64,000 nucleotides of DNA from contig NZ_CP010429.1 in NCBI RefSeq assembly GCF_000974425.1, forward strand, positions 1 to 64,000. The letters run 5' to 3'. The DNA comes from Spirosoma radiotolerans (lineage in GTDB: Bacteria > Bacteroidota > Bacteroidia > Cytophagales > Spirosomataceae). The notes under the pieces are model-generated. The model had not been told where the DNA came from. It made no database searches and was given only the letters and a program-made list of their open reading frames with translations. Shown here in pieces: positions 56,688 to 64,000 of this stretch (position 1 is its first letter; every line of letters starts with the position of its first letter). Position numbers and translations under genes: made by a program.

Positions 56688-58205
56688 ATGATCCAGTTCT
56701 TACGGCGGTTGTCAGACTTAGTTTTCTTTATCTTAATTGGCCAAACAGCCCTCCAGGCACAAACCCATCGCTCGACGTATGCAGAAAGCCTGGAGGATTT
56801 TCCTAATCCCGAACGAGGTTTTTATATTCCGATCAGTACTTCTTCAGCCAGGTTTGTGCCCCTCGATGCGACTACACTGGGCAGGTACCGAACCCAGGCC
56901 CAGCGTACTTCCAAGGCTAGCTATCCTATCCAGTGTTCTCTAGTGTATCGAAGTTATCGACTGGAAACCTTCAAAAACAGTCCCTTAAGCGAAGACTTTC
57001 TTAAAAAGGTAGACCAGGACTTTATCATAGCCCGCCAGGCGGGTGTCAAGCTCATTCTCCGGTTCGCCTATACGGATCAGGCCACCACAGGTAGTTGCCC
57101 GGATCAATATAAAATATGTCCACCCTATGGCGACGCCCCCAAAGCCATTGTGTTGGCCCATATCAGTCAGCTAAGTCCTCTGCTTCATGAACATGCAGAT
57201 GTTATTGCTGTGCTGCAAATGGGCTTTATCGGAATCTGGGGCGAAAACTACTTTACCGATTATTTTGGCGATGCGTCTACCAATAGTCTTGGCGTGGTGC
57301 CAGACAGCAGTTGGATGGATCGTAATCAGGTATTGGCTGCTCTGCTGAAAGCTCTGCCTAAGGATCGCATGGTGCAGGTCCGTACTCCGCAGATCAAACA
57401 GCGGTTTATCTACGGGCCCAAAGCGCCAGTTACCTCGGCCGCTATGGGCGCTGGGGATGGATACCAGGCTTCTGATCTTGCCCGAATCGGGTTTCATAAC
57501 GACTGCTTTCTAGCCAGCCCCGATGATTATGGCACCTTTTATGATGTCGGCAACTCGTCGACCAAACGTGGCCCGGCTACCGCTCCACTACGTCGATATA
57601 TGGCGCAGGATAGCCGGTACACGGCCGTAGGGGGCGAAACCTGTGATGATGCGTTTAGCCCACAAAATGATTGCGCACCGCTGGGTCGGGCCGAGCAGGA
57701 GATGGCCTTGATGCACTACAGCTACCTGAATGCTAGTTATAATAACGATGTGAATAATGACTGGCAAGCCCAGGGGTGCATGGATAATATTCGGCGCCGA
57801 CTGGGGTACCGGTTGGTGCTACGATCCGCTACGATTCCCGATCGGATCAACGTAGGTCAGCGCCTGCAAATTGACTTGGCTTTGTCTAATGTTGGCTATA
57901 GCGCTCCCTATAACCCGAGATCCCTTCAACTTATCCTGCGAAACATGGCGAGTGGAGTCATTCATAACATTACGGTAGAAACGGATGTCCGTCGATTGTC
58001 CCCTGGCTCTCATCAGCTTCGTCACAAACTCCAACTTCCCGCTGCCGTAAAGGCCGGTCGCTATGAGCTACTACTGCATTTGCCTGACAGTTATCGCTCA
58101 TTGGCCCAAAATCCGGCTTACAGTATCCGGCTGGCCAATACAGACCTTTGGGAAGTCCACACGGGTTACAATAAACTGAAGCAAATACTCACCGTTGGGC
58201 CATGA
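56688..58205 (+). CDS. secreted DUF4874/DUF4832 protein
   Basis: A 505-residue protein with a signal peptide (ending near FILIGQTALQAQ). The N-terminal domain (FPNPERGFYIPIS, GVKLILRFAYTD, VIAVLQMGFIGIWGENYFTD) matches DUF4874, and the middle to C-terminal region (VRTPQIKQRFIYG, GFHNDCFLASPDDYGTFYD, AQGCMDNIRRRLGYRLVLRS) matches DUF4832. The fold resembles a glycoside-hydrolase-type barrel, but no activity is established. The last 110 residues look like an immunoglobulin-like domain. It is probably a periplasmic or surface carbohydrate-active protein. Confidence 0.88.
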   Translation: MIQFLRRLSDLVFFILIGQTALQAQTHRSTYAESLEDFPNPERGFYIPISTSSARFVPLDATTLGRYRTQAQRTSKASYPIQCSLVYRSYRLETFKNSPLSEDFLKKVDQDFIIARQAGVKLILRFAYTDQATTGSCPDQYKICPPYGDAPKAIVLAHISQLSPLLHEHADVIAVLQMGFIGIWGENYFTDYFGDASTNSLGVVPDSSWMDRNQVLAALLKALPKDRMVQVRTPQIKQRFIYGPKAPVTSAAMGAGDGYQASDLARIGFHNDCFLASPDDYGTFYDVGNSSTKRGPATAPLRRYMAQDSRYTAVGGETCDDAFSPQNDCAPLGRAEQEMALMHYSYLNASYNNDVNNDWQAQGCMDNIRRRLGYRLVLRSATIPDRINVGQRLQIDLALSNVGYSAPYNPRSLQLILRNMASGVIHNITVETDVRRLSPGSHQLRHKLQLPAAVKAGRYELLLHLPDSYRSLAQNPAYSIRLANTDLWEVHTGYNKLKQILTVGP

Positions 58206-58411
58206 CCGGGCATACTGGCTGAGGCCAACAAAGCAATAAGTACAAGACTGGATTACCTCGCTTAGCAGTGCTACCGTTTGACCGTGAGTCATAAGGTGGA
58301 GCAGGGCATCCGCCGTAGCTATGTCTGGCCTGGATAAAGTTGTTAGGGTAAACGTTTTCTACCCATCGACCAGAATCCGCACATAGTGGGTTTTACTACC
58401 AGATGAACAAG

Positions 58412-59206
58412 TTAACCCACTGGGTTCGTAAATTGCCTGGATAGCTTAATCCAGGTTGGGGCATGATCGCTGGTTTTCTCCCAACCTCTGACGTGCCGGT
58501 CAACACCAGCCTCCAGTACCTGTTCCGAAAGCTCACTATTGACCAGCATATGATCGATGCGCAACCCGGTATTCCGCTGGTAGGCATACCCATAATAATC
58601 CCAGTAGGTATAGATCGACTGAGTTGGACTAAGCTTTCGAAGCGAATCGATCCAGCCTAATTCAAGTAATTTATCATAAGCCGCTCGTGACTCGGGGCGA
58701 GCCAGCGCATCCTGTACCCAACGTTCCGGTTGAGAGGCATCTAAATTCGTCGGAATTACATTAAAATCACCCGCTAGAATGGTTGGTGTATGGGTTTCCA
58801 GTAAGGAAGCCGCATAGGTAATCAACCGGTCAAACCAGCGCAGTTTATAGTCAAACTTTGGACCAGGAACCGGATTGCCATTGGGTAGGTAGAGGCAGCC
58901 AACCGAGATCCCATTTACAATCGTTTCTATATAGCGGCTTTGCTCATCCTGATCATCACCAGGAAGCATGCTGCGAGTTTCAGCCAGTTCAATACCCCGC
59001 CCAAGAATGGCCACTCCATTCCAGCTTTTCTGTCCTTTCCAGATAGCACTGTATCCCGCATCGCGGATGGCCTGCTGGGGAAATTTCTCCTGGGGCGCTT
59101 TTAATTCCTGTAGACAGACCACATCTGGCGCCGTTTCGGTCAACCAACGCAGGAGGACAGGTAACCGGGCGTTTATGCCATTGACATTATAGGTGGCTAT
59201 TTTCAT
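58412..59206 (-). CDS. xthA: exodeoxyribonuclease III
   Basis: This 264-residue member of the exonuclease-endonuclease-phosphatase family has KIATYNVNGINARLPVLLRW, VCLQELKA (metal-binding Glu), GVAILGRG, ILAGDFNVIPTNLD (Asp and Asn), YTYWDYYGYAYQRNTGLRIDHML and TSDHAPTWIKL (catalytic Asp-His). It nicks DNA at abasic sites and removes 3' blocks in base excision repair. It lies ten bases after the M13 peptidase gene on the same strand and may share its transcript. Confidence 0.95.
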   Translation of the reverse strand: MKIATYNVNGINARLPVLLRWLTETAPDVVCLQELKAPQEKFPQQAIRDAGYSAIWKGQKSWNGVAILGRGIELAETRSMLPGDDQDEQSRYIETIVNGISVGCLYLPNGNPVPGPKFDYKLRWFDRLITYAASLLETHTPTILAGDFNVIPTNLDASQPERWVQDALARPESRAAYDKLLELGWIDSLRKLSPTQSIYTYWDYYGYAYQRNTGLRIDHMLVNSELSEQVLEAGVDRHVRGWEKTSDHAPTWIKLSRQFTNPVG

Positions 59207-59216
59207 CGGTCGAGCG

Positions 59217-61235
59217 TTACCAAACAGTTATTCTTTCTTGTTCGGGTTTATACATTTTATCGCCCGGTTGCACATTAAAGGCTTTGTAAAAAGGGGTAAA
59301 GTTCATCAGCGGTCCGTTCACCCGCCACTTGGCCGGTGAGTGCGGATTGGTGTTGACATACATGCCCATAAAAGCATCTCTTGTTTTTACGCGCCATATT
59401 CTGGCTATTGAGATAAAAAAACGTTGATCAGGGGTAAAGCCATCCAGTTTCATGGTGTCCCGTCCCTGCTCGGTCAATTTAAAGGCATCATACGCAATAG
59501 CAACGCCCGCAATATCGGCGGTGTTTTCGCCTACGGTCAAAGCCCCCTTTACATGCACGGAGTCGAGTACGGTGAATAAATTGTATTGATCGATTACCTG
59601 CTGGGTTTTTGCTTTGAATTTGGCATAGTCCGATTTTGTCCACCAGTTGGTTACGTTGCCAACTTTATCAAATTGTGCTCCCTGATCGTCAAACGAGTGC
59701 GTTATTTCATGACCGATCACCATGCCGATGCCGCCATAGTTCAGCGCGTCATCAGCATTGACATCGAAATAGGGAGGTTGTAAGATGCCCGCCGGGAAAA
59801 CGATCTCGTTGAGCGGAGGATTATTATAAGCCGTTACCGTGGGCGGAGTCGTATGCCATTCTGTTCGGTCGACCGGCTGCCCTACTTTAGCCAGGTTGTA
59901 GCGGTAATCATTTTTAGAAACCGATAATTGGTTTTCAAAATAAGCGTCCCGCTTCACAGCCACATTGGAGTAATCGCGCCATTTATCTGGGTAACCGATT
60001 TTCTCGGTAAAGGCATAGAGTTTTTCTTTCGCCTTTATTTTGGTCGAATCGCTCATCCACTCTAGGCGGTTGATGCGTGCTTCAAATGCTTTTTCCAGGT
60101 TGTCGACCAGTATCGCCATCCGTTTCTTGGCCGCTTCCGGAAAATATTTTTTCACATACAACTGGGCCAGAGCATCGCCGAGGGAGCCGTCAACCGCTTG
60201 CGTCATTTCTTCGGCCCGCGTTTTCTTCACCGCTTGTCCGGTCAGAATTTTTGAGTACGCAAACGAGGCATCCACAAACGGCTGGCTTAAGAAAGTCGAA
60301 TAGTTGGTTAGCGAATGAGCTTTTACATAAACTTTCCAATCCTGAATAGCAACAGATTGCAGAAGTGTATTCAGTTTGTCGTAATAAGCCGGTTGTGCTA
60401 CGTTAACCGAATCAACGTTTACGCCTAAGTTGCTTAACAAGGTTGTCCAGTTCAAGGCAGGCTGTTTTTGGGCAAGGGCAGCAACCGCCAGTTTATTGTA
60501 GTTTGCCTTAACATCCCTGCGTTCAATATTTGTTTTATGGGCGGTGGCTAATTGTTTTTCAAGTTCATAAACAACCGTTGCATTTTTCTCGGCAGACATT
60601 GCGTCAACCCCTGTCAATTCAAACAAACGGGTGAGGTATTTCTTATATGCGTTTTGAATGGTGAGCGTCGATGAATCGGTCTTAATATAATAGTCCCTTT
60701 CTGGCAAACCGATTCCTGTTTGGTAAAACTGGGCAATATTGACTGTACTCCGTTTGTTATCGGGCCCCACGCGAAAGCCAATCATGGAACCGTTCCCTAT
60801 TTTTTGTTCGTCAGCCACTAGCTTCAGCAACGAAGCCGCATCGGTCACGGCATTGATGCGGGCGAGCAGAGGTTTGATGGGTTCAAACCCTCGTTTGTTA
60901 ATCGCTGCTGTGTCCATGCCGGACGCGTAAAAATCACCCACCTTTTGTTCGATACTGCCTGCTGGATTAGTCCTTGCCGAAATGCTGTCCAGGATTGCCT
61001 GCATCCGAATGCGCTGCGGGTAATTCATGAAGGAATAGGAGCCTACACCTGTTTGGGAGGCTGGTATCCGGGCAGTATCATACCAGATACCATTGGCGTA
61101 GCTAAAAAAATCATCCCCGGGTTTTTTGGATGCGTCTATTCCTGTTAAGACAACGCGTTTTGTCGTCGGAATAGACACTCGGCTACAGGCTCCGGCTAAA
61201 AACAGAACCAGACAGAAAAATAGTAGTCTTTTCAT
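59217..61235 (-). CDS. M13 family zinc metallopeptidase (PepO/neprilysin-like) lipoprotein
   Basis: This 672-residue protein has a signal ending in a lipobox (LVLFLAGACS) and then the M13 N-terminal domain (DASKKPGDDFFSYANGIWYD, VGDFYASGMD). The zinc site is GHEITHSFDD, with the first His at residue 509, and the third ligand lies in GENTADIAGVAIAYDA. The ending RVNGPLMNFTPFYKAFN is the usual C-terminus. Such enzymes cleave short peptides outside the cytoplasm. The gene is followed at ten bases by xthA. Confidence 0.94.
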   Translation of the reverse strand: MKRLLFFCLVLFLAGACSRVSIPTTKRVVLTGIDASKKPGDDFFSYANGIWYDTARIPASQTGVGSYSFMNYPQRIRMQAILDSISARTNPAGSIEQKVGDFYASGMDTAAINKRGFEPIKPLLARINAVTDAASLLKLVADEQKIGNGSMIGFRVGPDNKRSTVNIAQFYQTGIGLPERDYYIKTDSSTLTIQNAYKKYLTRLFELTGVDAMSAEKNATVVYELEKQLATAHKTNIERRDVKANYNKLAVAALAQKQPALNWTTLLSNLGVNVDSVNVAQPAYYDKLNTLLQSVAIQDWKVYVKAHSLTNYSTFLSQPFVDASFAYSKILTGQAVKKTRAEEMTQAVDGSLGDALAQLYVKKYFPEAAKKRMAILVDNLEKAFEARINRLEWMSDSTKIKAKEKLYAFTEKIGYPDKWRDYSNVAVKRDAYFENQLSVSKNDYRYNLAKVGQPVDRTEWHTTPPTVTAYNNPPLNEIVFPAGILQPPYFDVNADDALNYGGIGMVIGHEITHSFDDQGAQFDKVGNVTNWWTKSDYAKFKAKTQQVIDQYNLFTVLDSVHVKGALTVGENTADIAGVAIAYDAFKLTEQGRDTMKLDGFTPDQRFFISIARIWRVKTRDAFMGMYVNTNPHSPAKWRVNGPLMNFTPFYKAFNVQPGDKMYKPEQERITVW

Positions 61236-61371
61236 GGTTTGTAATTATATGAAATTTCCAGCAGAGAAAGTAACTGGTCTTCTTCGCGCAGTACATAAAG
61301 GCCTGTTACACAAGTTGCCAATGCCAACCGACTGATTTTACAACCGAATATATGTAACAGGGGATAAAGCT

Positions 61372-61414
61372 AAAGACCCCCAATACGTTCTTCTTGAACA
61401 TATTGGGGGTCTTT
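61372..61414 (-). terminator. terminator after tRNA-Gln
   Basis: aaagacccccaata (61372-61385) pairs with 61101-type complement at 61101+300, that is 61401-61414, and gttc with gaac close the inner stem around ttctt, with one mismatch. It begins five bases after the tRNA 3' end on the minus strand. Confidence 0.85.
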
Positions 61415-61418
61415 GCTG

Positions 61419-61489
61419 TAGTCCGAGAAGGATTCGAACCTCCACAAACAGAACCAAAATCTGTCGTACTACCCTTATACTATCGGACT
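61419..61489 (-). tRNA. tRNA-Gln (anticodon TTG)
   Basis: On the minus strand a cloverleaf is present: acceptor stem AGTCCGA/TCGGACT, D arm with GTATAAGGGTAG, anticodon stem ACAGA/TCTGT with loop TTTTGGT (anticodon TTG), and T arm with GGTTCGAATCC. The discriminator base is A; CCA is not encoded. It lies between the M13 peptidase and fabD. Confidence 0.92.
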
Positions 61490-61536
61490 GTTTTGTAATT
61501 GCGAGTGCAAAGATAGCGGACCGATGGGGTTAAAAA

Positions 61537-61580
61537 CAAATACCGGCGCAAAAAAAACAGCATTTTTACGCCGGTATTTG
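61537..61580 (-). terminator. fabD terminator
   Basis: caaataccggcg (61537-61548) pairs perfectly with 61569-61580. A and T runs in the loop lengthen the stem. It lies 35 bases after the fabD stop codon. Confidence 0.75.
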
Positions 61581-61614
61581 GCTTTCTGTTGATAATCAAG
61601 TCGCTATTAGTTCG

Positions 61615-62505
61615 TTATACGCCCATTGACGGGGTGGCTGGACTAATCTTTTTAATTAATCCCTGCAGCACTTTGCCTGGTCCGCACTCATAAAATTCGG
61701 TTGCGCCATCCACGACCATCTGCTCAACGGATTGTGTCCAGCGAACTGGCGACGTTAATTGAGCGATCAGATTAGCTTTTAGTTGCTGCGGATCAGTTAC
61801 CGCGATGGCATTCACATTTTGGTAAACAGGGCAACGGGGGGCGCTGAAGGGCATGTTTTGAACAGCCTCGGCAAATTCGGTTTGCGCAGGCTCCATAAAC
61901 GGAGAGTGAAAGGCGCCACTCACGGCCAGTGGCACAACACGTTTGGCGCCGGCCGCTTTCAGGCGCTCTTCGGCCAGCTGTATGCCCGCCACACTGCCCG
62001 AAATAACTACCTGACCGGGGCAATTGTAATTGGCTGGAACAACAATCTCTTCCGTGATTTCTCCACAAACTCGCTCAATGACGTCATCGGCAAGGCCCAA
62101 CACGGCCGCCATGGTCGAGGGGGCCAGATCACAGGCACGCTGCATGGCCGTTGCGCGGACAGACGCCAGCTTGAGCCCATCTTCGAACGAAAGAACACCG
62201 GCCGCCGTAAGGGCTGACAACTCGCCCAGTGAGTGGCCCGCCACCATTGAGACATCGAACCCATCCGGAGCGAATGATGCAGAGGTTAGGGCCAGTATTA
62301 CACCATGCAGAAAAACCGCAGGTTGCGTGTAAATTGTTTGTTTTAGGTCTTCGTCGGTGCCATTGAACATAATGTTGGTGAGGTTGTATCCCAACACCTC
62401 GTTGGCTTGCTCGAACAAACGACGGGCTGCATCGGACTGTTGGTAAAGATCCTGTCCCATACCTCGGAATTGAGAACCCTGACCTGGAAATACGTATGCT
62501 TTCAT
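61615..62505 (-). CDS. fabD: malonyl CoA-acyl carrier protein transacylase
   Basis: A 296-residue enzyme. FPGQGSQFRGMGQDLY near the start, the active-site Ser in VAGHSLGELSALTAAGVL, the Arg in VRATAMQRA and the late His in GAFHSPFMEPA match FabD. It loads malonyl groups onto acyl carrier protein for fatty acid synthesis. I start at MKAYVFPGQGS; 19 upstream codons are open but not family-like. No other fab gene is adjacent in the window. Confidence 0.95.
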   Translation of the reverse strand: MKAYVFPGQGSQFRGMGQDLYQQSDAARRLFEQANEVLGYNLTNIMFNGTDEDLKQTIYTQPAVFLHGVILALTSASFAPDGFDVSMVAGHSLGELSALTAAGVLSFEDGLKLASVRATAMQRACDLAPSTMAAVLGLADDVIERVCGEITEEIVVPANYNCPGQVVISGSVAGIQLAEERLKAAGAKRVVPLAVSGAFHSPFMEPAQTEFAEAVQNMPFSAPRCPVYQNVNAIAVTDPQQLKANLIAQLTSPVRWTQSVEQMVVDGATEFYECGPGKVLQGLIKKISPATPSMGV

Positions 62506-62531
62506 ATAAAGAGATAAATCGGTCGAAGGGT

Positions 62532-62562
62532 GCAAAATAGCTGGATAAATGTGGTTGTTCAA
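62532..62562 (-). promoter_or_regulatory. predicted fabD promoter
   Basis: On the minus strand TTTTTG (TTG at 62562-62560), 20 bases, then TATTTTGC (62539-62532) fits the Bacteroidota form apart from one base in the -7 box. The leader would be about 20 bases. Confidence 0.45.
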
Positions 62563-62783
62563 AAAGTTGGTACTAACTTCGATGCTATTGTATTGATAGT
62601 GAATTGGTTACAATTAGTTCTTTTCCTTTGTGTAAAAATTACGTTGATCAGACATAAGTTACCGAATTAAAAACAGGACGAAACGAACAATCGACTAAAA
62701 CAGGCTGTTCTTAAATTAAGCAGTTTCTGTAATTTATATAGGCTGTAAATAAGTTATAAAATGGTTGATAGTAGCGCGTAATG
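62563..62783. other. AT-rich gap between the fabD and sdhC promoters
   Basis: The 371-base gap between fabD and sdhC contains the two promoters listed separately. Nothing else is evident. Confidence 0.35.
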
Positions 62784-62814
62784 TTGTTTCCATCGGGTTT
62801 GTGCTTTAGCTTTG
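62784..62814 (+). promoter_or_regulatory. predicted sdhC promoter
   Basis: TTG at 62784-62786, 20 bases, then TAGCTTTG (62807-62814) matches the Bacteroidota consensus TAnnTTTG exactly. The leader before sdhC would be about 55 bases. Confidence 0.55.
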
Positions 62815-62876
62815 AAGCGCCGTTTAAACCGGCTTTTTTTCAATCGTTTACACTATAATTTCGTGTCGTTCACCGT

Positions 62877-63572
62877 ATGGCTTGGGTAACACAAACTCTG
62901 TCCAGCTCCCTCGGCCGCAAGGTCATAATGTCGCTGACGGGACTGTTTTTAAGTTCTTTTCTAATTGTACATATGGCTGGTAATCTCCAGCTATTTAAGA
63001 GTGACGGCGGTAGGGCCTTCAATGAGTATACGTACTTCATGACGCATAACCCGCTCATTATGACCGTATCGTACCTCCTTTATACCTCCATTCTGGTACA
63101 TGCATTGATGGCTTATGTGCTGACTCGCCACAATCAGTCGTCGCGGCCGGTTAAGTATGCGTATAGCAAGCCAGAAGCGAACAGCGACTGGTCGTCGCGC
63201 AACATGGGTATTCTGGGTACGGTTCTGTTGCTGTTCATCATCATTCACATGCGTACGTTCTGGTACGAAATGCACTTTGGTTCGGTCCCCATGGCCGAGT
63301 ACGACGGTAAACAATACAAAGACCTTTACGCGGTTGTGAAAGTGGCCTTTGGCGAGTTATGGTACGTCGTTCTGTATGTTATCTGTATGGTTGCGGTTGG
63401 TTATCACCTGGCACATGGCTTTCAGAGTGGTTTTCAAACGCTCGGTGTCCGGCATAAAAAATACACGCCACTCATCGAGATGTTAGGCAAGTATTTCTTT
63501 GCAATCATTATTCCGGCGGCTTTTGCAGCCATGCCAATTTACGTGTATTTACAGGTTCATCACATCATTTAA
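62877..63572 (+). CDS. sdhC: succinate dehydrogenase cytochrome b558 subunit
   Basis: A 231-residue membrane protein with five hydrophobic segments. Haem-binding His residues sit in SSFLIVHMAGNLQLF, YTSILVHALMAYVLT, LLFIIIHMRTFWYEM and VGYHLAHGFQSGF. This is the b558 (type B, di-haem) form typical of Bacteroidota and Bacillus, rather than the SdhC/D pair of E. coli. It anchors succinate dehydrogenase or fumarate reductase and passes electrons to or from menaquinone. sdhA follows after 113 bases. Confidence 0.94.
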   Translation: MAWVTQTLSSSLGRKVIMSLTGLFLSSFLIVHMAGNLQLFKSDGGRAFNEYTYFMTHNPLIMTVSYLLYTSILVHALMAYVLTRHNQSSRPVKYAYSKPEANSDWSSRNMGILGTVLLLFIIIHMRTFWYEMHFGSVPMAEYDGKQYKDLYAVVKVAFGELWYVVLYVICMVAVGYHLAHGFQSGFQTLGVRHKKYTPLIEMLGKYFFAIIIPAAFAAMPIYVYLQVHHII

Positions 63573-63574
63573 AG

Positions 63575-63668
63575 GCGAAAGAGGGAAAGACTGCCTGAGC
63601 GAAAAAATGGAAATTATTCACGCTTCACTCTCCTACTGCTTCGGCGGACCAGTCTTTCACTCTTTCGC
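63575..63668 (+). promoter_or_regulatory. long-range inverted repeat in the sdhC-sdhA spacer
   Basis: gcgaaagagggaaagact (63575-63592) pairs with 63651-63668 with one mismatch. The right arm merges into a leader (63661-63683) identical over 23 bases to the one before gpmI. Confidence 0.5.
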
Positions 63669-63685
63669 TCTTTCGCTCTTTAAAT

Positions 63686-64000
63686 ATGCAACTGGAATCT
63701 AAAATCCCCGCAGGTCCTTTAGCCGAAAAATGGGCACGGCAAAAATTTTCCCTGAAGCTGGTCAATCCAGCCAACAAGCGGAAATACGATATTATTGTAG
63801 TTGGCACAGGTCTGGCCGGTGCATCCGCGGCTGCGTCGCTGGCCGAGTTAGGCTATAATGTAAAAGCGTTTTGCTTTCAGGATAGTCCCCGCCGGGCGCA
63901 CTCCATTGCGGCCCAGGGTGGAATCAACGCGGCTAAAAATTACCAGAACGATGGCGACAGCGTGTTCCGGTTATTCTACGATACCATTAAAGGTGGTGAC
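63686..64000 (+). CDS. sdhA: succinate dehydrogenase flavoprotein subunit (partial, runs off the window)
   Basis: The first 105 codons are visible. [21 protein letters not shown] is the FAD-binding Rossmann motif, and [19 protein letters not shown] carries the His that covalently holds FAD in SdhA/FrdA proteins. The N-terminal [20 protein letters not shown] is typical of the Bacteroidota type. With sdhC it forms the sdhCA(B) operon; the rest lies beyond the right edge. Confidence 0.93.
   Translation, partial: MQLESKIPAGPLAEKWARQKFSLKLVNPANKRKYDIIVVGTGLAGASAAASLAELGYNVKAFCFQDSPRRAHSIAAQGGINAAKNYQNDGDSVFRLFYDTIKGGD

Overview
The window reads as a chromosomal segment of a Bacteroidota bacterium of the order Cytophagales, most like Spirosoma or a close relative. 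This rests on gene content and style: a cytochrome b558-type SdhC, a two-lipoyl 2-oxoglutarate dehydrogenase E2, a stand-alone FtsB/DivIC, DUF4832/DUF4874 and M13 proteins, many large sensor kinases, few visible Shine-Dalgarno sites, and several promoters of the Bacteroidota form TTG-N19/20-TAnnTTTG. Base composition is near 50% GC in housekeeping genes and clearly more AT-rich around 3.0-3.4, 12-14.5 and 20.9-23.5 kb. No rRNA, CRISPR array or intact insertion sequence was seen.

Layout. 0-2 kb: a broken FG-GAP repeat protein and a vanadium-haloperoxidase-like lipoprotein whose signal peptide is out of frame. 2.2-6.8 kb: TetR regulator, DoxX-like protein, glutathionylspermidine-synthase-like enzyme, nucleoside hydrolase, RecX. 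6.8-10.2 kb: glycosyltransferase, FkbM methyltransferase, GT87-like membrane protein. 10.4-11.5 kb: NrdB. 12-14.5 kb: a small defence-like island with an HNH nuclease, a coupled small protein and a dead PIN toxin-antitoxin pair. 14.5-20.8 kb: UvrA, a membrane protein, an amidohydrolase and citrate synthase. 20.8-23.5 kb: an AT-rich decayed segment (Crp/Fnr regulator and a secreted modular protein, both with in-frame stops) bounded by an 18-bp direct repeat copied from the citrate synthase terminator. 23.6-27.5 kb: an oxidoreductase operon. 27.7-38.1 kb: RecA, enolase, FtsB, a protein-tyrosine phosphatase, phosphoglycerate mutase and 2-oxoglutarate dehydrogenase E2/E1. 38.5-47.9 kb: a co-directional signalling block. 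48-64 kb: ABC permease, HemC, small stress proteins, ECF sigma factor, a third sensor kinase, DUF4832 protein, XthA, M13 peptidase, tRNA-Gln, FabD and the start of sdhCA.

The most system-like region is 38.5-47.9 kb. It holds a nucleotide-transporter-like membrane protein fused to HEAT repeats and a cyclic-nucleotide-binding domain, two histidine kinases, an alpha/beta hydrolase, a stand-alone receiver, and a receiver fused to a class III adenylate cyclase. The maker and a probable binder of cAMP are therefore encoded together with phosphorelay inputs. I infer a cAMP/phosphorelay circuit controlling the transporter; this is not proven by sequence.

Two other themes run through the window. First, the broken genes share one style of damage: apparent loss of one base from a G or C run, plus in-frame stops, while long essential genes are intact. 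Second, several gene junctions carry unusually long perfect palindromes, up to 34 bp, some flush with the stop codons of both converging genes.
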